Source: Akkermansiaceae bacterium (GTDB taxonomy: Bacteria; Verrucomicrobiota; Verrucomicrobiia; Verrucomicrobiales; Akkermansiaceae). Taken from it: 64,000 nucleotides of DNA. The notes below the pieces were generated by a model. That model had not been told where the DNA came from and ran no database searches. It saw only the letters and a list, made by a program, of their open reading frames with translations. The position numbers and the translations under genes were made by a program. The number at the start of each line of letters is the position of its first letter. The stretch's first letter is position 1. Location of the stretch: NCBI GenBank assembly GCA_024233115.1, contig JACKQB010000004.1:186001-250000 (forward strand), in the 5' to 3' direction. Shown piece by piece: positions 1-8,751 of the stretch.

Positions 1-2
1 TC

Positions 3-920
3 GCTCCAGTCAGCGGTGAAATAGCCTACCACCTGCTGAAGTCATACGTTTATCCGAAAGTTCTCCCGAGCGGAAATGACAAACTGCCACAGCGCAAGGC
101 TATTCTGTTAGCTTTCCAGCGGTCTGTTGCCGACTGGGGCCTGGCCCGCTGGGATTACCAGGATGCCCTACAACACCAGCTCAAACTTCTCGGTGACGAT
201 CCGGTGGCCCGGGACGCATTCATGGCCAGCGCCTTTGCCATCCATGCTGAAAAAAATGTCTTCACCCCCGACATCCTCGCCGCACAGCTCAACAGTGTCG
301 GCACTGATGAAAAGCGACTCCACGCCTTTATCTCATCCATCGGCCGGAGCCTCTCCAAGGGCAAGGACGGCAGTTTCAATGGCGTCATCAACACCCTCGC
401 CCGATCGGTTCTACCCGATGCCGCCAAGCGGGGCGACAAGGCTACCTTTCAATACATCGGAAAGCTCACCGCAAAGATCCACGGGGAGTGTGATGTCAAA
501 CCGGAAAAATTCCCCGGCATCCTGCTTAGCTCGGGAGGTACCTTCGGCATCCAGAAACCCGGGAACCGCTGGGACGATCCCTCGCGGCACTGGGGTGTCA
601 TCGAGGAGCACGGCGGCGATTTCCACACAGACTCAACACCCGCCACCGCTACGGTTCAGCTAGGAAATTACGGGCATCTTTCCGGTGTGGTCATCGTCAC
701 CCGCAACGGGAATTTTGGCCGGCTCGTCAACGCCAAGCTCCAGTCATCCATCGATGGCAAGGAATGGACCGACCTACACACGTTCAAGCAACATGGCAGG
801 GTCCACCGTATTGATTTGCGGGAAAAGAACATCAACGCTGGCTACGTTCGCGTCATTCACGAAGGCCAACCGTCACTCCACTTCAACAAGTTCCTTGTTT
901 ACGGAGCGAAAAAGAATTAG
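3..920 (+). CDS. Unknown protein with discoidin-like C-terminus (5' partial)
   Basis: The reading frame is open from the left edge of the window to TAG at 918-920, so the gene begins upstream and 305 codons are visible. I do not recognise the N-terminal ~200 residues, which look alpha-helical and carry no signature motif. The last ~105 residues (from about GVIEEHGG) have the beta-strand pattern of an F5/8 type C (discoidin) carbohydrate-binding fold, including SSIDGKEWTDL and a closing YVRVIHEG stretch. The next gene ends in a similar module, and 25 bp separate the two, so they probably form one operon. A role in binding or degrading polysaccharide outside the cytoplasm is inferred. Confidence 0.7.
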   Translation, partial: APVSGEIAYHLLKSYVYPKVLPSGNDKLPQRKAILLAFQRSVADWGLARWDYQDALQHQLKLLGDDPVARDAFMASAFAIHAEKNVFTPDILAAQLNSVGTDEKRLHAFISSIGRSLSKGKDGSFNGVINTLARSVLPDAAKRGDKATFQYIGKLTAKIHGECDVKPEKFPGILLSSGGTFGIQKPGNRWDDPSRHWGVIEEHGGDFHTDSTPATATVQLGNYGHLSGVVIVTRNGNFGRLVNAKLQSSIDGKEWTDLHTFKQHGRVHRIDLREKNINAGYVRVIHEGQPSLHFNKFLVYGAKKN

Positions 921-945
921 CATCCAGGATTTATCATTTCAACAC

Positions 946-2313
946 ATGCGCACACTTTTTATTTCCATCGCACTCGTTGTGTCAGTTATGGCAGCAACCG
1001 CTGCGCCTGACGTAGCTCCACATTTTGTTGACGCGGCAGCCCAGGCGAAGGCGAAGAACCTGCCCTACGCCGTCTACGTCCACGGCAGTTCATGGCACCG
1101 GGCCAGCCAGATTTTTGCCGAACAGGTCTGGCAATCCACGGACTTCCATCAGGCACTGCAAAACCCGGTTGTCCTAACAAATATCCACATCAAACAGCAC
1201 CTCGATAAAGAGGCCGCGGAGAAGGAAGCCGCGTCATACAAGGGCTGGGATGCCAATACAGTCCGGTCGTACCCCGCCGTCCAGATATACGGACCCGATG
1301 GCCACCTGTTAAAATCCTACTTCGGCCGTGAGCTTAGAATCCTGACCACCCCCTCCGCCCTGGCAAGCCACATTGATCACATTACCAACCTTTCCAACAA
1401 GCGCACATCGTTGCTCACTCGGATTGCCGAAGCCCGCCAAAACAAGGATACCCCAAAAGAAATCAACCTACTCACACAGCTGGTAGAACTACCGCTGAAC
1501 AACGAACCCAAAATCATCGACGCATTGAAACAGGCCGACCCCGAAGACACCTCCGGCTGGCAAGCCCGGCTATCGTTTCAAAACTGGGAGTTTGTCCGCC
1601 ACATCACGGGTCTGATCAATGACCAGAAAGCCGGGGAAGCGCTCCAACTGATCGATGCCATGCTCGATAGCAAGCGGCACCCCCCTTCCCAGCTGTGCCT
1701 TATTCTCGGCGCCAAAGGAAAAACGCTCGTAGCCCTGGAAAGACTCCCCGAAGCATGGCAGGCGTTTCAGCAGGCTTATCAAATCGACCCGGAAAGCCCG
1801 GATAGCAAAGCCATACTCCGCTACGGTATCCGCGTCGCTGGCATACCACTGCGCGAAGCGGTGCCAACGGATTCGCTCCTCTTTGGCAAGGACCCCGGTG
1901 ACAATCTCACACGTGACCACGCCGACTTCACCATGTCCTCCGCAGCCAGTGACGACACCAAGAACCACGCATCACTCTTCAAAGGGCCCTATGCAACAAG
2001 CGGTTTCGCATTTCATACCGATGCCGAAAAAGACGCTCACATCATCGTCGACCTCAAAGCCGCCTGCACGGTCAAGGCGTTGAGGATCACCAACCGCAAT
2101 AGCAACATCGAGCGCGCCGCGACGCTTACTGTCTGGGTTTCCACTGACCAAAAAATCTGGCAAAAAATCTGGTCGGCCCGGAAGGCTGAGACCGCCTGGG
2201 ATATCATCCTTGATAACCCGGTCACCACCCACTATGTCAAGGTAGGCTTGGACTCTCCGACACCCGAACACCTGCACCTCCAGGCAGTGGATATCTACGG
2301 CCAGCGACCATGA
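946..2313 (+). CDS. Secreted thioredoxin-fold/TPR protein with discoidin-like C-terminus
   Basis: The 455-residue protein starts at ATG 946, which puts a clean signal peptide (about residues 1-21, ending ATAAP) at the N-terminus; the frame is open further upstream but overlaps the previous gene. Residues ~28-150 look like a thioredoxin-like domain of the type found near DUF255 proteins. The place where a CxxC would be expected reads HGSSWH, so redox activity is unlikely. Residues ~270-310 look like one or two TPR units (YQIDPESPDSKA). The last ~115 residues look like an F5/8 type C domain, as in the gene upstream. It probably acts in the periplasm or on the cell surface. No specific substrate can be named. 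Confidence 0.72.
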   Translation: MRTLFISIALVVSVMAATAAPDVAPHFVDAAAQAKAKNLPYAVYVHGSSWHRASQIFAEQVWQSTDFHQALQNPVVLTNIHIKQHLDKEAAEKEAASYKGWDANTVRSYPAVQIYGPDGHLLKSYFGRELRILTTPSALASHIDHITNLSNKRTSLLTRIAEARQNKDTPKEINLLTQLVELPLNNEPKIIDALKQADPEDTSGWQARLSFQNWEFVRHITGLINDQKAGEALQLIDAMLDSKRHPPSQLCLILGAKGKTLVALERLPEAWQAFQQAYQIDPESPDSKAILRYGIRVAGIPLREAVPTDSLLFGKDPGDNLTRDHADFTMSSAASDDTKNHASLFKGPYATSGFAFHTDAEKDAHIIVDLKAACTVKALRITNRNSNIERAATLTVWVSTDQKIWQKIWSARKAETAWDIILDNPVTTHYVKVGLDSPTPEHLHLQAVDIYGQRP

Positions 2314-2334
2314 CAGTATCCCCACAATTTCATC

Positions 2335-4308
2335 ATGAAAATCAAACATTACTTCCTAATCATCCCGTTCTCCCTGGCTGCCGCCACTTTTCTTCATGCG
2401 GAAACAAGCACCCTTGTGCACTCACCGGATAAAAACACCCGCGTCAAACTTGAGCTCAAAGAGGGCATCCCCCACTGGTCGGTCAACATGGGCTCTCAGC
2501 CTGTCATCCAGTCCTCACGCCTCGGGCTTCAAGCGAAACCCACTCGCTACGGCCCCCTGCAACAGCTCGGCCTGGACCGCAGTACGCATGACGAAACCTG
2601 GAAACCCGTCTGGGGCAAGGCGTCGTCGATCCGGAACCATTACCAGGAAGCCGTCTGGAAACTGCAGGAAACCAACGGCGAAAAGAGAACCTTCAACATC
2701 GTCCTGCGCGTGTTCGATCATGCTGTGGCGGTGCGCTATCAGTTCCCGGGAAAAGGCAAACAAACCTTCGACGCCGACCTCACGGAGTTCAGATTCCCCG
2801 CCGACTTCACATGCTGGAGCGCCAACGGCGAAAACGCCAACCACGGCCCGGTTTCCCTCAGCAAATACAGAGGCTCGCAACTTCCGCTGACCGTTAGAAT
2901 CGCCGACGAGTGCTACACCTCCATCCTCGAGGCCCATATCAGCGACTACGCCGGCATTTCACTCAAGCGCATCGGCCCCACCGCCTTTCAGGCCAACATG
3001 CCCGCATCCACCGTGGATCTGCCGTCGGAAACCTCCTGGCGGGTCTTGTTGTTAGGAAAAACACCCGGAGACCTGCTGGTCAACCACACCATGGTCAACC
3101 TCAATCCCCCCTGCGCCATCGAGGACACCTCCTGGATCAAACCCGGCATCGCCATGTGGGACTGGCGCGCCTGGGGCGCCGTCGCCGACGATGGCTTTGT
3201 GTACGACCTCGGCATGGAGTCATGGAAACGCCACATCGACTTCGCCTCCAAACACAAACTCGGCTACCTTCTGCTCGACGCCGGTTGGTATGGCCTCGAG
3301 TTCGACCCCAATGAGGACCCCACCACCAGCCGCGACCACCTCATCATCCAACCCCACCCGGACAAGCCAGAACTTGTTAGAAAACCGGCGCCCAAGGACT
3401 GGAAACACCCCATCGACGTGCCCGCCCTGATCCAGTACGCCAAGAAAAAGAACGTCGGCATCATTCTCTATCTCAACGACGCCGCGCAGAAAAAACACGA
3501 CCTTGAGAAAACCCTCGCCACCTACCAGCAGTGGGGTGCCGCGGGCATCAAGTACGGATTCATGCGCGCCGCCCCCCAGGACAAGGTGCGCAAGACCCGC
3601 CGCATCGTCGAGCTCTGCGCAAAGCACAAGCTGCTCTGCGATTTCCACGACGGCCCGGTCGCCCCCTCCGGCGACCGCCGCACCTACCCGAACTACGTGA
3701 CCCGCGAGTTCTGCCACTCGCAGTCGGACGCCCTGCGCACCTTCACCCCGCAGACTTTCTGCACCACCGTCTTCACCAACATGCTCGCCGGCCCCCTCGA
3801 CATGTGCAACGGCCTCTACAGCCTCAACAACGCCAAAAAGGACCGGCCCAAGATCTTCGCCGAGGTTTACTCCACCGTCACCGCGGAAACAGCCCGGGTG
3901 CTGATCACCTACTCCGGGCTCAGCCTGATCCCCGACATCCCGGAAGCCTACGAGGCCAAGGCCGATCTCTTTGAATTCATCGCCAAACTCCCCATGACCT
4001 GGGACGAGACCCGCATCCTCCACGGCGACATCGGCCATTTGATCACCACTGCACGACGCAGCGGCGACGACTGGTTTGTCGCCTCCTGCTGCGATGAAAA
4101 AGGCAGGCAGCTCCCCATCCAGCTCGACTTCCTCAAGGACGGCGTCAGCTACACCGCCACCCTCTACGAGGACGGCCCAGACGCCCACTACAAAACCAAC
4201 CGGGAGTCGTACAAGGTTCGGAAAATCAGCGTCAAAAAAGGCGACACCATCAACGCCAAACTCGCCCCCGGCGGTGGCCACTGCATCCGGCTGACTGAAT
4301 CGAAATAG
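2335..4308 (+). CDS. Glycoside hydrolase family 97 protein (alpha-glycosidase-like)
   Basis: The 657-residue protein has a signal peptide (~1-22, ending HAE). It then follows the GH97 order: an N-terminal beta-sandwich to ~260, a catalytic barrel from about WIKPGIAMWDWR, and a C-terminal beta-domain. Family hallmarks include YLLLDAGWYG, RRTYPNYVTRE and MLAGPLDMCNG. Known GH97 enzymes such as SusB release glucose or galactose from alpha-linked oligosaccharides in the periplasm. The strand-4 motif reads GIKYGFM; retaining relatives usually have an Asp nucleophile near the Gly, so the mechanism is uncertain. It lies 21 bp after the discoidin-type gene and is followed by an intrinsic terminator, so it probably ends that operon. 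Confidence 0.88.
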   Translation: MKIKHYFLIIPFSLAAATFLHAETSTLVHSPDKNTRVKLELKEGIPHWSVNMGSQPVIQSSRLGLQAKPTRYGPLQQLGLDRSTHDETWKPVWGKASSIRNHYQEAVWKLQETNGEKRTFNIVLRVFDHAVAVRYQFPGKGKQTFDADLTEFRFPADFTCWSANGENANHGPVSLSKYRGSQLPLTVRIADECYTSILEAHISDYAGISLKRIGPTAFQANMPASTVDLPSETSWRVLLLGKTPGDLLVNHTMVNLNPPCAIEDTSWIKPGIAMWDWRAWGAVADDGFVYDLGMESWKRHIDFASKHKLGYLLLDAGWYGLEFDPNEDPTTSRDHLIIQPHPDKPELVRKPAPKDWKHPIDVPALIQYAKKKNVGIILYLNDAAQKKHDLEKTLATYQQWGAAGIKYGFMRAAPQDKVRKTRRIVELCAKHKLLCDFHDGPVAPSGDRRTYPNYVTREFCHSQSDALRTFTPQTFCTTVFTNMLAGPLDMCNGLYSLNNAKKDRPKIFAEVYSTVTAETARVLITYSGLSLIPDIPEAYEAKADLFEFIAKLPMTWDETRILHGDIGHLITTARRSGDDWFVASCCDEKGRQLPIQLDFLKDGVSYTATLYEDGPDAHYKTNRESYKVRKISVKKGDTINAKLAPGGGHCIRLTESK

Positions 4309-4321
4309 AAATCGGCCCAAT

Positions 4322-4356
4322 AAAAAACCGCCTCCCAAAAGTGGATGGCGGTTTTT
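4322..4356. terminator. Bidirectional intrinsic terminator
   Basis: An AAAAAACCGCC arm and a GGCGGTTTTT arm flank a 14-nt loop, with A-runs on the left and T-runs on the right. It lies between the convergent GH97 and PEP-CTERM genes and can serve both. Confidence 0.85.
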
Positions 4357-4373
4357 GAAAATTAGAGAGCAGC

Positions 4374-5054
4374 CTACTTACGACGACGCAAGATAAGGGC
4401 GAGTCCACCAAGTCCCAGAAGAGCCGCGGAGCTTGGCTCCGGGACTGCTGTGATGGAGACACCATCAATAAGGGCTGTGTTCGGATTTGCACCGGAGGGG
4501 TTAGCTGAGACATTCGTAAAGCGTAATGCTAAATCATTAGCGCCATTGGCACTTGTATAAGTGAGGACTTTTGACTCTGCAGCCAATGCATTACCGGCGG
4601 CAAGGTAGGCGTAATCAATGGTTGTGCTAGCCAACTCAACATTCAGCGTGGCATCCCAAAGGGAAACCTCAATGCTAATGTTGCGGGCGGCAGTGGAGTA
4701 AGAGGAATGTGCACGGTATCCACCGAGGAAATCCACCTGAACTCCTGTTTGTTCTCCAACCAGGCCAATCGTCTGTTGGTAGTAGTTGCCGGATACTTGC
4801 TTGAGCGCAGCAACTCTACCAGTCCCGTAAGTGAAATTATTATTGGATCCGCCACCTCCAGTCATGGCCTCGCCATAGTTTCCATTGGTATTGGTTGAAG
4901 CAAGACTGGAAAACCAACCGTCGGGAGAGGTGCCAAATTCACTGTTCCAGTTGCTGGTATCGGAGCTAAAGTCTCCATTTGTAAGACTGAGGGCGGCATT
5001 ACTCGCAACAGCGAGTCCCAGTGATAGCGCAAGCGCGCAAGTTGTTGTTTTCAT
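4374..5054 (-). CDS. PEP-CTERM sorting-signal protein
   Basis: The start at 5054 gives a 226-residue protein with a signal peptide (MKTTTCALALSLGLAVASNA). The open frame reaches further upstream, but that part is charged and looks non-coding. The body is a Ser/Thr/Asn/Gly-rich beta-sandwich of the kind common in extracellular PEP-CTERM proteins. The C-terminus carries VPEPSSAALLGLGG followed by a short hydrophobic stretch and LRRRK, the signal recognised by an exosortase (not in this window). It is probably exported and released into or anchored on the cell surface or exopolysaccharide layer. Its partner is unknown. It faces the GH97 gene across a terminator and diverges from the DUF1080 gene. 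Confidence 0.88.
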   Translation of the reverse strand: MKTTTCALALSLGLAVASNAALSLTNGDFSSDTSNWNSEFGTSPDGWFSSLASTNTNGNYGEAMTGGGGSNNNFTYGTGRVAALKQVSGNYYQQTIGLVGEQTGVQVDFLGGYRAHSSYSTAARNISIEVSLWDATLNVELASTTIDYAYLAAGNALAAESKVLTYTSANGANDLALRFTNVSANPSGANPNTALIDGVSITAVPEPSSAALLGLGGLALILRRRK

Positions 5055-5238
5055 ATGGATTCTGTATTTGATTTGAGGAGATGGCGATAAAGCGGAACTG
5101 AGGGTTCTTTGTTTAAATTCCATCATCCTTATTGGGTGCTTGTGCGGGCGGAGTGTCTTTATACGTAGAAATAGGTACATAGACATAGACAACTCCCTCA
5201 TCCGTATTATCCCAGCCTTCCTGTTTTCGCAATTTTTT

Positions 5239-5269
5239 TTGAAGATTTACGCATACAGCCATGTATAAT
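5239..5269 (+). promoter_or_regulatory. Sigma70-type promoter, leaderless candidate
   Basis: A perfect TATAAT at 5264-5269 lies 6 bp before the ATG at 5276. TTGAAG at 5239-5244 is 19 bp upstream of it. The predicted transcription start falls on or next to the start codon, so the DUF1080 mRNA may have no leader. The upstream region is AT-rich with a T-run at 5233-5240. Confidence 0.55.
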
Positions 5270-5275
5270 GCATCC

Positions 5276-6547
5276 ATGAAACTAACCATCAGCTGCCTCA
5301 TCGCCACCATCTCCGTTTTTTCCGCCCAAGCGAATGAGGGACCCGTCTCACTTTTCAATGGAAAAGACCTCACCGGATGGAAGGGCGCTGGCTACGAGGT
5401 CAGGGACGGTGCCATCATCTGCACCCCCAAAGGCCGCAACCTGACGACCGGGAAGGTCTACACCAACTACATCTTTGAATTTGAATTCAAACTCCCCCCC
5501 GGCGGCAACAACGGCATCGGTATCCACTACCCCGGATCAGGCAACCCCGCCTACACCGGTATGGAAGTCCAGGTGCTCGACAACACCCACCCGAAGTATG
5601 CCAAACTCATGGACTACCAGTTCCACGGTGGTCTCTATACATTAAAGGCGGCGAAAAAAGGCCACCTCAAACCCGTCGGCGAGTGGAACAAGGAGAAAAT
5701 CACGGTCAACGGCAGTCAGGTCACCGTCGAGCTCAACGGCACCGTGATCAATCAAGCCAATCTTGATGACCTCGCCAAACAATACCCGAAACACACAGGG
5801 GTCAAACGCCGCTCCGGCCATATCTGCTTCTGCGGCCACGGCGATCCCGTGCAGTTCCGGGGTATGAAAATCACCGAGCTTCCGGCTGGAGCGACCAAGG
5901 ATGCAGGAGCCCACAACACCCCCCCGGAAGGATTCACCGCCCTGTTCAACGGCAAGGACCTCAACGGCTGGTTCGGCCATGGCACCAAGGATCCACGCAC
6001 GCTGTGGAAAATGAAACCCGAGGAACTGGAGGCGCACAAACAGAAAACCCGGATGGACATCAACAAACACTGGAGTGTTGAGAACGGCGAACTCGTCAAT
6101 GACGGCCACGGCCTCTATCTGACCACCAACAAGGACTACGCCGATTTCGAGCTCTTGCTTGAATACAAGACCGTCCCCAAGGCCGACAGTGGCATCTACC
6201 TGCGCGGCGTGCCACAGGTCCAGATCTGGGATACCACCAAGGAGGGTGGCAAATGGCAACACGGTGCCGACAAGGGCTCCGGTGGCCTGTGGAACAATAG
6301 CGCCGGTGCGCCAGGCAAAAACCCTTCCAAACTCATGGATAAACCCTTTGGCGAATGGAACAGCATGCGTATCATCATGGTTGGCAACAAGGTGACCGTC
6401 CACCTCAACGGGGAAAAGGTCGTGGACGCCGCCGTCATGGAAAACTACTTCGACCGCAAGAAACCCATCTTCGAGAAAGGCCCCATCCAGTTGCAGACCC
6501 ACGGTGGCGAGATCCGCTGGCGCAATCTTTATATCAAGGAACTCTAG
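5276..6547 (+). CDS. Secreted protein with two DUF1080 (3-keto-disaccharide hydrolase-like) domains
   Basis: The 423-residue protein starts at ATG 5276, giving a signal peptide (MKLTISCLIATISVFSAQA). Two DUF1080 modules follow in tandem. The first (~24-205) has LFNGKDLTGWKG, NNGIGIHYPG and EVQVLDN; the second (~218-423) has LFNGKDLNGWFG, DSGIYLRGVPQVQIWD and a closing IRWRNLYIKEL. DUF1080 is a concanavalin-like beta-sandwich, abundant in Verrucomicrobiota and Planctomycetota. Some members hydrolyse 3-keto-glycosides, and most have no tested activity. The two halves are similar in order but clearly diverged, so this is an old internal duplication. A role in sugar use is inferred, together with the GH97 gene nearby. 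Confidence 0.88.
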   Translation: MKLTISCLIATISVFSAQANEGPVSLFNGKDLTGWKGAGYEVRDGAIICTPKGRNLTTGKVYTNYIFEFEFKLPPGGNNGIGIHYPGSGNPAYTGMEVQVLDNTHPKYAKLMDYQFHGGLYTLKAAKKGHLKPVGEWNKEKITVNGSQVTVELNGTVINQANLDDLAKQYPKHTGVKRRSGHICFCGHGDPVQFRGMKITELPAGATKDAGAHNTPPEGFTALFNGKDLNGWFGHGTKDPRTLWKMKPEELEAHKQKTRMDINKHWSVENGELVNDGHGLYLTTNKDYADFELLLEYKTVPKADSGIYLRGVPQVQIWDTTKEGGKWQHGADKGSGGLWNNSAGAPGKNPSKLMDKPFGEWNSMRIIMVGNKVTVHLNGEKVVDAAVMENYFDRKKPIFEKGPIQLQTHGGEIRWRNLYIKEL

Positions 6548-6613
6548 CAGGGGGGGCATAACCACAAATCCCCTTCCCACACGTGGGCAACCATGGTTTA
6601 ATACCGCCGTTCC

Positions 6614-7072
6614 ATGCCCGACTGCGAAATCAAACCACCCGGCACCTCCCCCATCCAGTTTTCTGTGATGTTGAAGAACCGCGCGGGTTCGCTGAGTTCG
6701 CTGGTCCGCCTGCTGAGATCCGAAAACATCGAGGTCATCGGACTCAGCATCCAGGACTCCAGGGATGCTGCCATGACCCGCCTCGTGGTGTCTGACCCGG
6801 ATACCACGATGCGTATCTTCATGGAAAAAGGCATCCCGCACATGACTTCCGAGATCGTTGTCATCGGACTCACAGAAACAGGCGGTGGCCTTGCCCAGGC
6901 GCTCGACGTCCTCAGGGCAGCGGAAACCAACGTCGACTTTGCCTACTCGCTCATGCCCCACCCCGAGGGAAAAACCCTCATGGCACTGCACCTCGAGGAT
7001 ACCCAGTTCGGTATGTCCGTCCTCCACAACGCCGGTTTCAAGGTCTACTACGAGGAGGACCTGATCCGCTAA
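6614..7072 (+). CDS. ACT-domain protein
   Basis: The 152-residue protein consists of two ACT-like repeats: ~14-75 (FSVMLKNRAGSLSSLVRLL) and ~80-145 (VVIGLTETGGGLAQALDVL). Tandem ACT proteins of this size without a catalytic domain usually bind amino acids as regulators; the ligand cannot be told from the sequence. It precedes ruvB by 29 bp on the same strand and may share its transcript. The short gap contains CCCGACCCCTGACCCCTG, a simple-sequence run. Confidence 0.75.
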   Translation: MPDCEIKPPGTSPIQFSVMLKNRAGSLSSLVRLLRSENIEVIGLSIQDSRDAAMTRLVVSDPDTTMRIFMEKGIPHMTSEIVVIGLTETGGGLAQALDVLRAAETNVDFAYSLMPHPEGKTLMALHLEDTQFGMSVLHNAGFKVYYEEDLIR

Positions 7073-7101
7073 CCCTGACTCCCGACCCCTGACCCCTGAA
7101 C

Positions 7102-8118
7102 ATGTCCGAATCCTTCTACCAGCAGACCAACCAGTCGCCGGATAAACAATTCGACCAGTCACTCCGCCCACCGGGGTTCGAGGACTTCCATGGTCAGGAA
7201 AAGGTCACCGAGCGACTCATGCTGATGGTCGAGGCCGCCAGGATGCGTGACGATGTCCTCGAACACATCCTGCTATCCGGCCCCCCCGGCCTCGGCAAGA
7301 CCACGCTGGCCAACATCGTCTCCAACGCCACCGGCACCAACCTGCACACCACCTCCGGCCCGCAGATTGAAAAGGCGGGCGACCTCGCCGGCATCCTGAC
7401 CAATATCCAGAAAGGCGACATCCTCTTTATCGATGAGATCCACCGACTGCACCCGGCGATCGAGGAGTACCTCTACCCCGCGATGGAGGACTACCGGCTC
7501 GATATCATCATCGACTCCGGCCCGTCCGCTCGCTCGATCCAGCTCAACCTTCCCAAATTCACCCTCATAGGCGCTACCACGCGCTCGGGTATGCTGACCT
7601 CACCATTGCGGTCGCGCTTCGGCCTGGTCAACCGGCTCGACTACTACACCGCCGCGCAACTAGCCCACATCATCCTGCGTTCCGCAAAGTTGTTAGGCGT
7701 TGAAATCCAGCAAGACGGCGCCATGGAAATCGCCAGCCGGTCGCGCGGCACCCCCCGTATTGCCAACAACCTGCTCCGCTGGGTCCGCGACTTCGCCCAG
7801 GTGCGCGCCGACGGTACCATCACCCCGGCCATTGCCCACGATGCGCTGGCGATGATCGAAATCGACAGTGACGGTCTGGATGAGATGGACAAACGCATCC
7901 TTGAAGCCGCGATTTATAAATTCAACGGCGGCCCGGTTGGCCTCTCCACCCTCGCCGTTGCCATCGGTGAAGACGCCTCCACCTTGGAAGAAGTCCACGA
8001 GCCTTTCCTCATCATGCAAGGATTCCTCAAACGCACCCCACGGGGCCGCGTCGCCCTGCCCGCCGCCTACACCAAGATCGGAGCAACACCAGATCCACAA
8101 CAACCGGGACTGCTGTGA
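7102..8118 (+). CDS. ruvB: Holliday junction branch-migration helicase RuvB
   Basis: The 338-residue protein matches RuvB over its full length. The Walker A motif GPPGLGKT is at 60-67, the Walker B DEIH at 111-114, and the sensor/arginine-finger segment GATTRSGMLTSPLRSRFG at about 166-183. A C-terminal winged helix follows (PRGRVALP near residue 315). RuvB forms the hexameric motor that moves Holliday junctions together with RuvA and RuvC, neither of which is in this window. A small hairpin (AAAGGC-TTGC-GCCTTT, 8148-8163) just after the stop may end the transcript. Confidence 0.97.
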   Translation: MSESFYQQTNQSPDKQFDQSLRPPGFEDFHGQEKVTERLMLMVEAARMRDDVLEHILLSGPPGLGKTTLANIVSNATGTNLHTTSGPQIEKAGDLAGILTNIQKGDILFIDEIHRLHPAIEEYLYPAMEDYRLDIIIDSGPSARSIQLNLPKFTLIGATTRSGMLTSPLRSRFGLVNRLDYYTAAQLAHIILRSAKLLGVEIQQDGAMEIASRSRGTPRIANNLLRWVRDFAQVRADGTITPAIAHDALAMIEIDSDGLDEMDKRILEAAIYKFNGGPVGLSTLAVAIGEDASTLEEVHEPFLIMQGFLKRTPRGRVALPAAYTKIGATPDPQQPGLL

Positions 8119-8123
8119 AGTTT

Positions 8124-8247
8124 CAAACTCCAAATACCCAAAAAGCGAAAGGCTTGCGCCTTTTGTATGTCTCACTCAGCTTACCCACTACTCGACGCCT
8201 GCTAACCACCAAAGCGCTTCCCACCGCAGCTTGGTATTTGGAGTTTG
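8124..8247. repeat. Inverted repeat between ruvB and the Fur-family gene
   Basis: CAAACTCCAAATACC (8124-8138) is repeated perfectly in inverse orientation as GGTATTTGGAGTTTG (8233-8247). A second partial copy, GTATTTGAAAC, follows immediately. The intervening DNA holds the small ruvB terminator-like hairpin and no gene. Similar wording (CTTGAAACTTGGAACTTGAAAC) appears before rph near 61850, suggesting a family of simple intergenic repeats. Confidence 0.6.
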
Positions 8248-8267
8248 GTATTTGAAACTTACCCCCC

Positions 8268-8696
8268 ATGCCCACCGATCTAGACAACCTAATCACCCGC
8301 TGCCGCGCCGAGGGACTACGGCGCACCAAGGCGCTTGAGGAACTCTTATTAACCTTGTTAGAGGGCGACCGGCCGATGACCCTGGCGGAACTCGCCGAGT
8401 CACCACGCCTCGCTAACCAGTGCGATAAAGCGACTGTCTTTCGTCTTCTCCAGCGCCTTGCCGACAAGGCGATCCTGCGTCGGCTCGGCCTGCACGAGCG
8501 GGCCGCCTATTTCGCCCTGCTGCTCCCCGGCCAGCATCGTGACTACCTGATTTGCACCGAATGCGGCTCCATAGAACCCATCAATGCGCCCTGCCCGGTG
8601 CACGAGCTGGAAAAGGAAATCCGGTTCACCACGGGTTATAAAAACCTCTACCACGAACTCGAGTTCTTCGGGTCGTGCCCAAGGTGCTCTAAGTAG
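8268..8696 (+). CDS. Fur-family metalloregulator (Zur candidate)
   Basis: The 142-residue protein has the Fur layout. An N-terminal winged helix includes the recognition segment CDKATVFRLLQRL at 52-64. The dimerisation domain has the metal-site run GQHRDYLICTEC around 88-99. Two CxxC pairs (C96/C99 and C137/C140) form the structural zinc site. Fur proteins repress metal-uptake genes when their metal is bound. The znu operon lies 4.6 kb downstream on the same strand and has a palindromic site upstream, which favours Zur over Fur or PerR. This assignment comes from context, not from residues. The genes in between point the other way, so the gene is monocistronic. Confidence 0.82.
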   Translation: MPTDLDNLITRCRAEGLRRTKALEELLLTLLEGDRPMTLAELAESPRLANQCDKATVFRLLQRLADKAILRRLGLHERAAYFALLLPGQHRDYLICTECGSIEPINAPCPVHELEKEIRFTTGYKNLYHELEFFGSCPRCSK

Positions 8697-8751
8697 TGCT
8701 TGGAACCAGGAGACCTTGGTGGACGGGCTGTGGCGAACCGGTTTACGCAGT

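Noticed and set aside
3220..4338. 372-codon open frame on the minus strand
   Set aside because: It lies opposite the GH97 gene, whose signal peptide and family motifs are clear; the antisense product is low-complexity (Gly/Val/Asp-rich) with no motif.
5642..7171. 509-codon open frame on the minus strand
   Set aside because: It covers the DUF1080 and ACT genes in antisense and crosses a gene boundary; a high-GC shadow.
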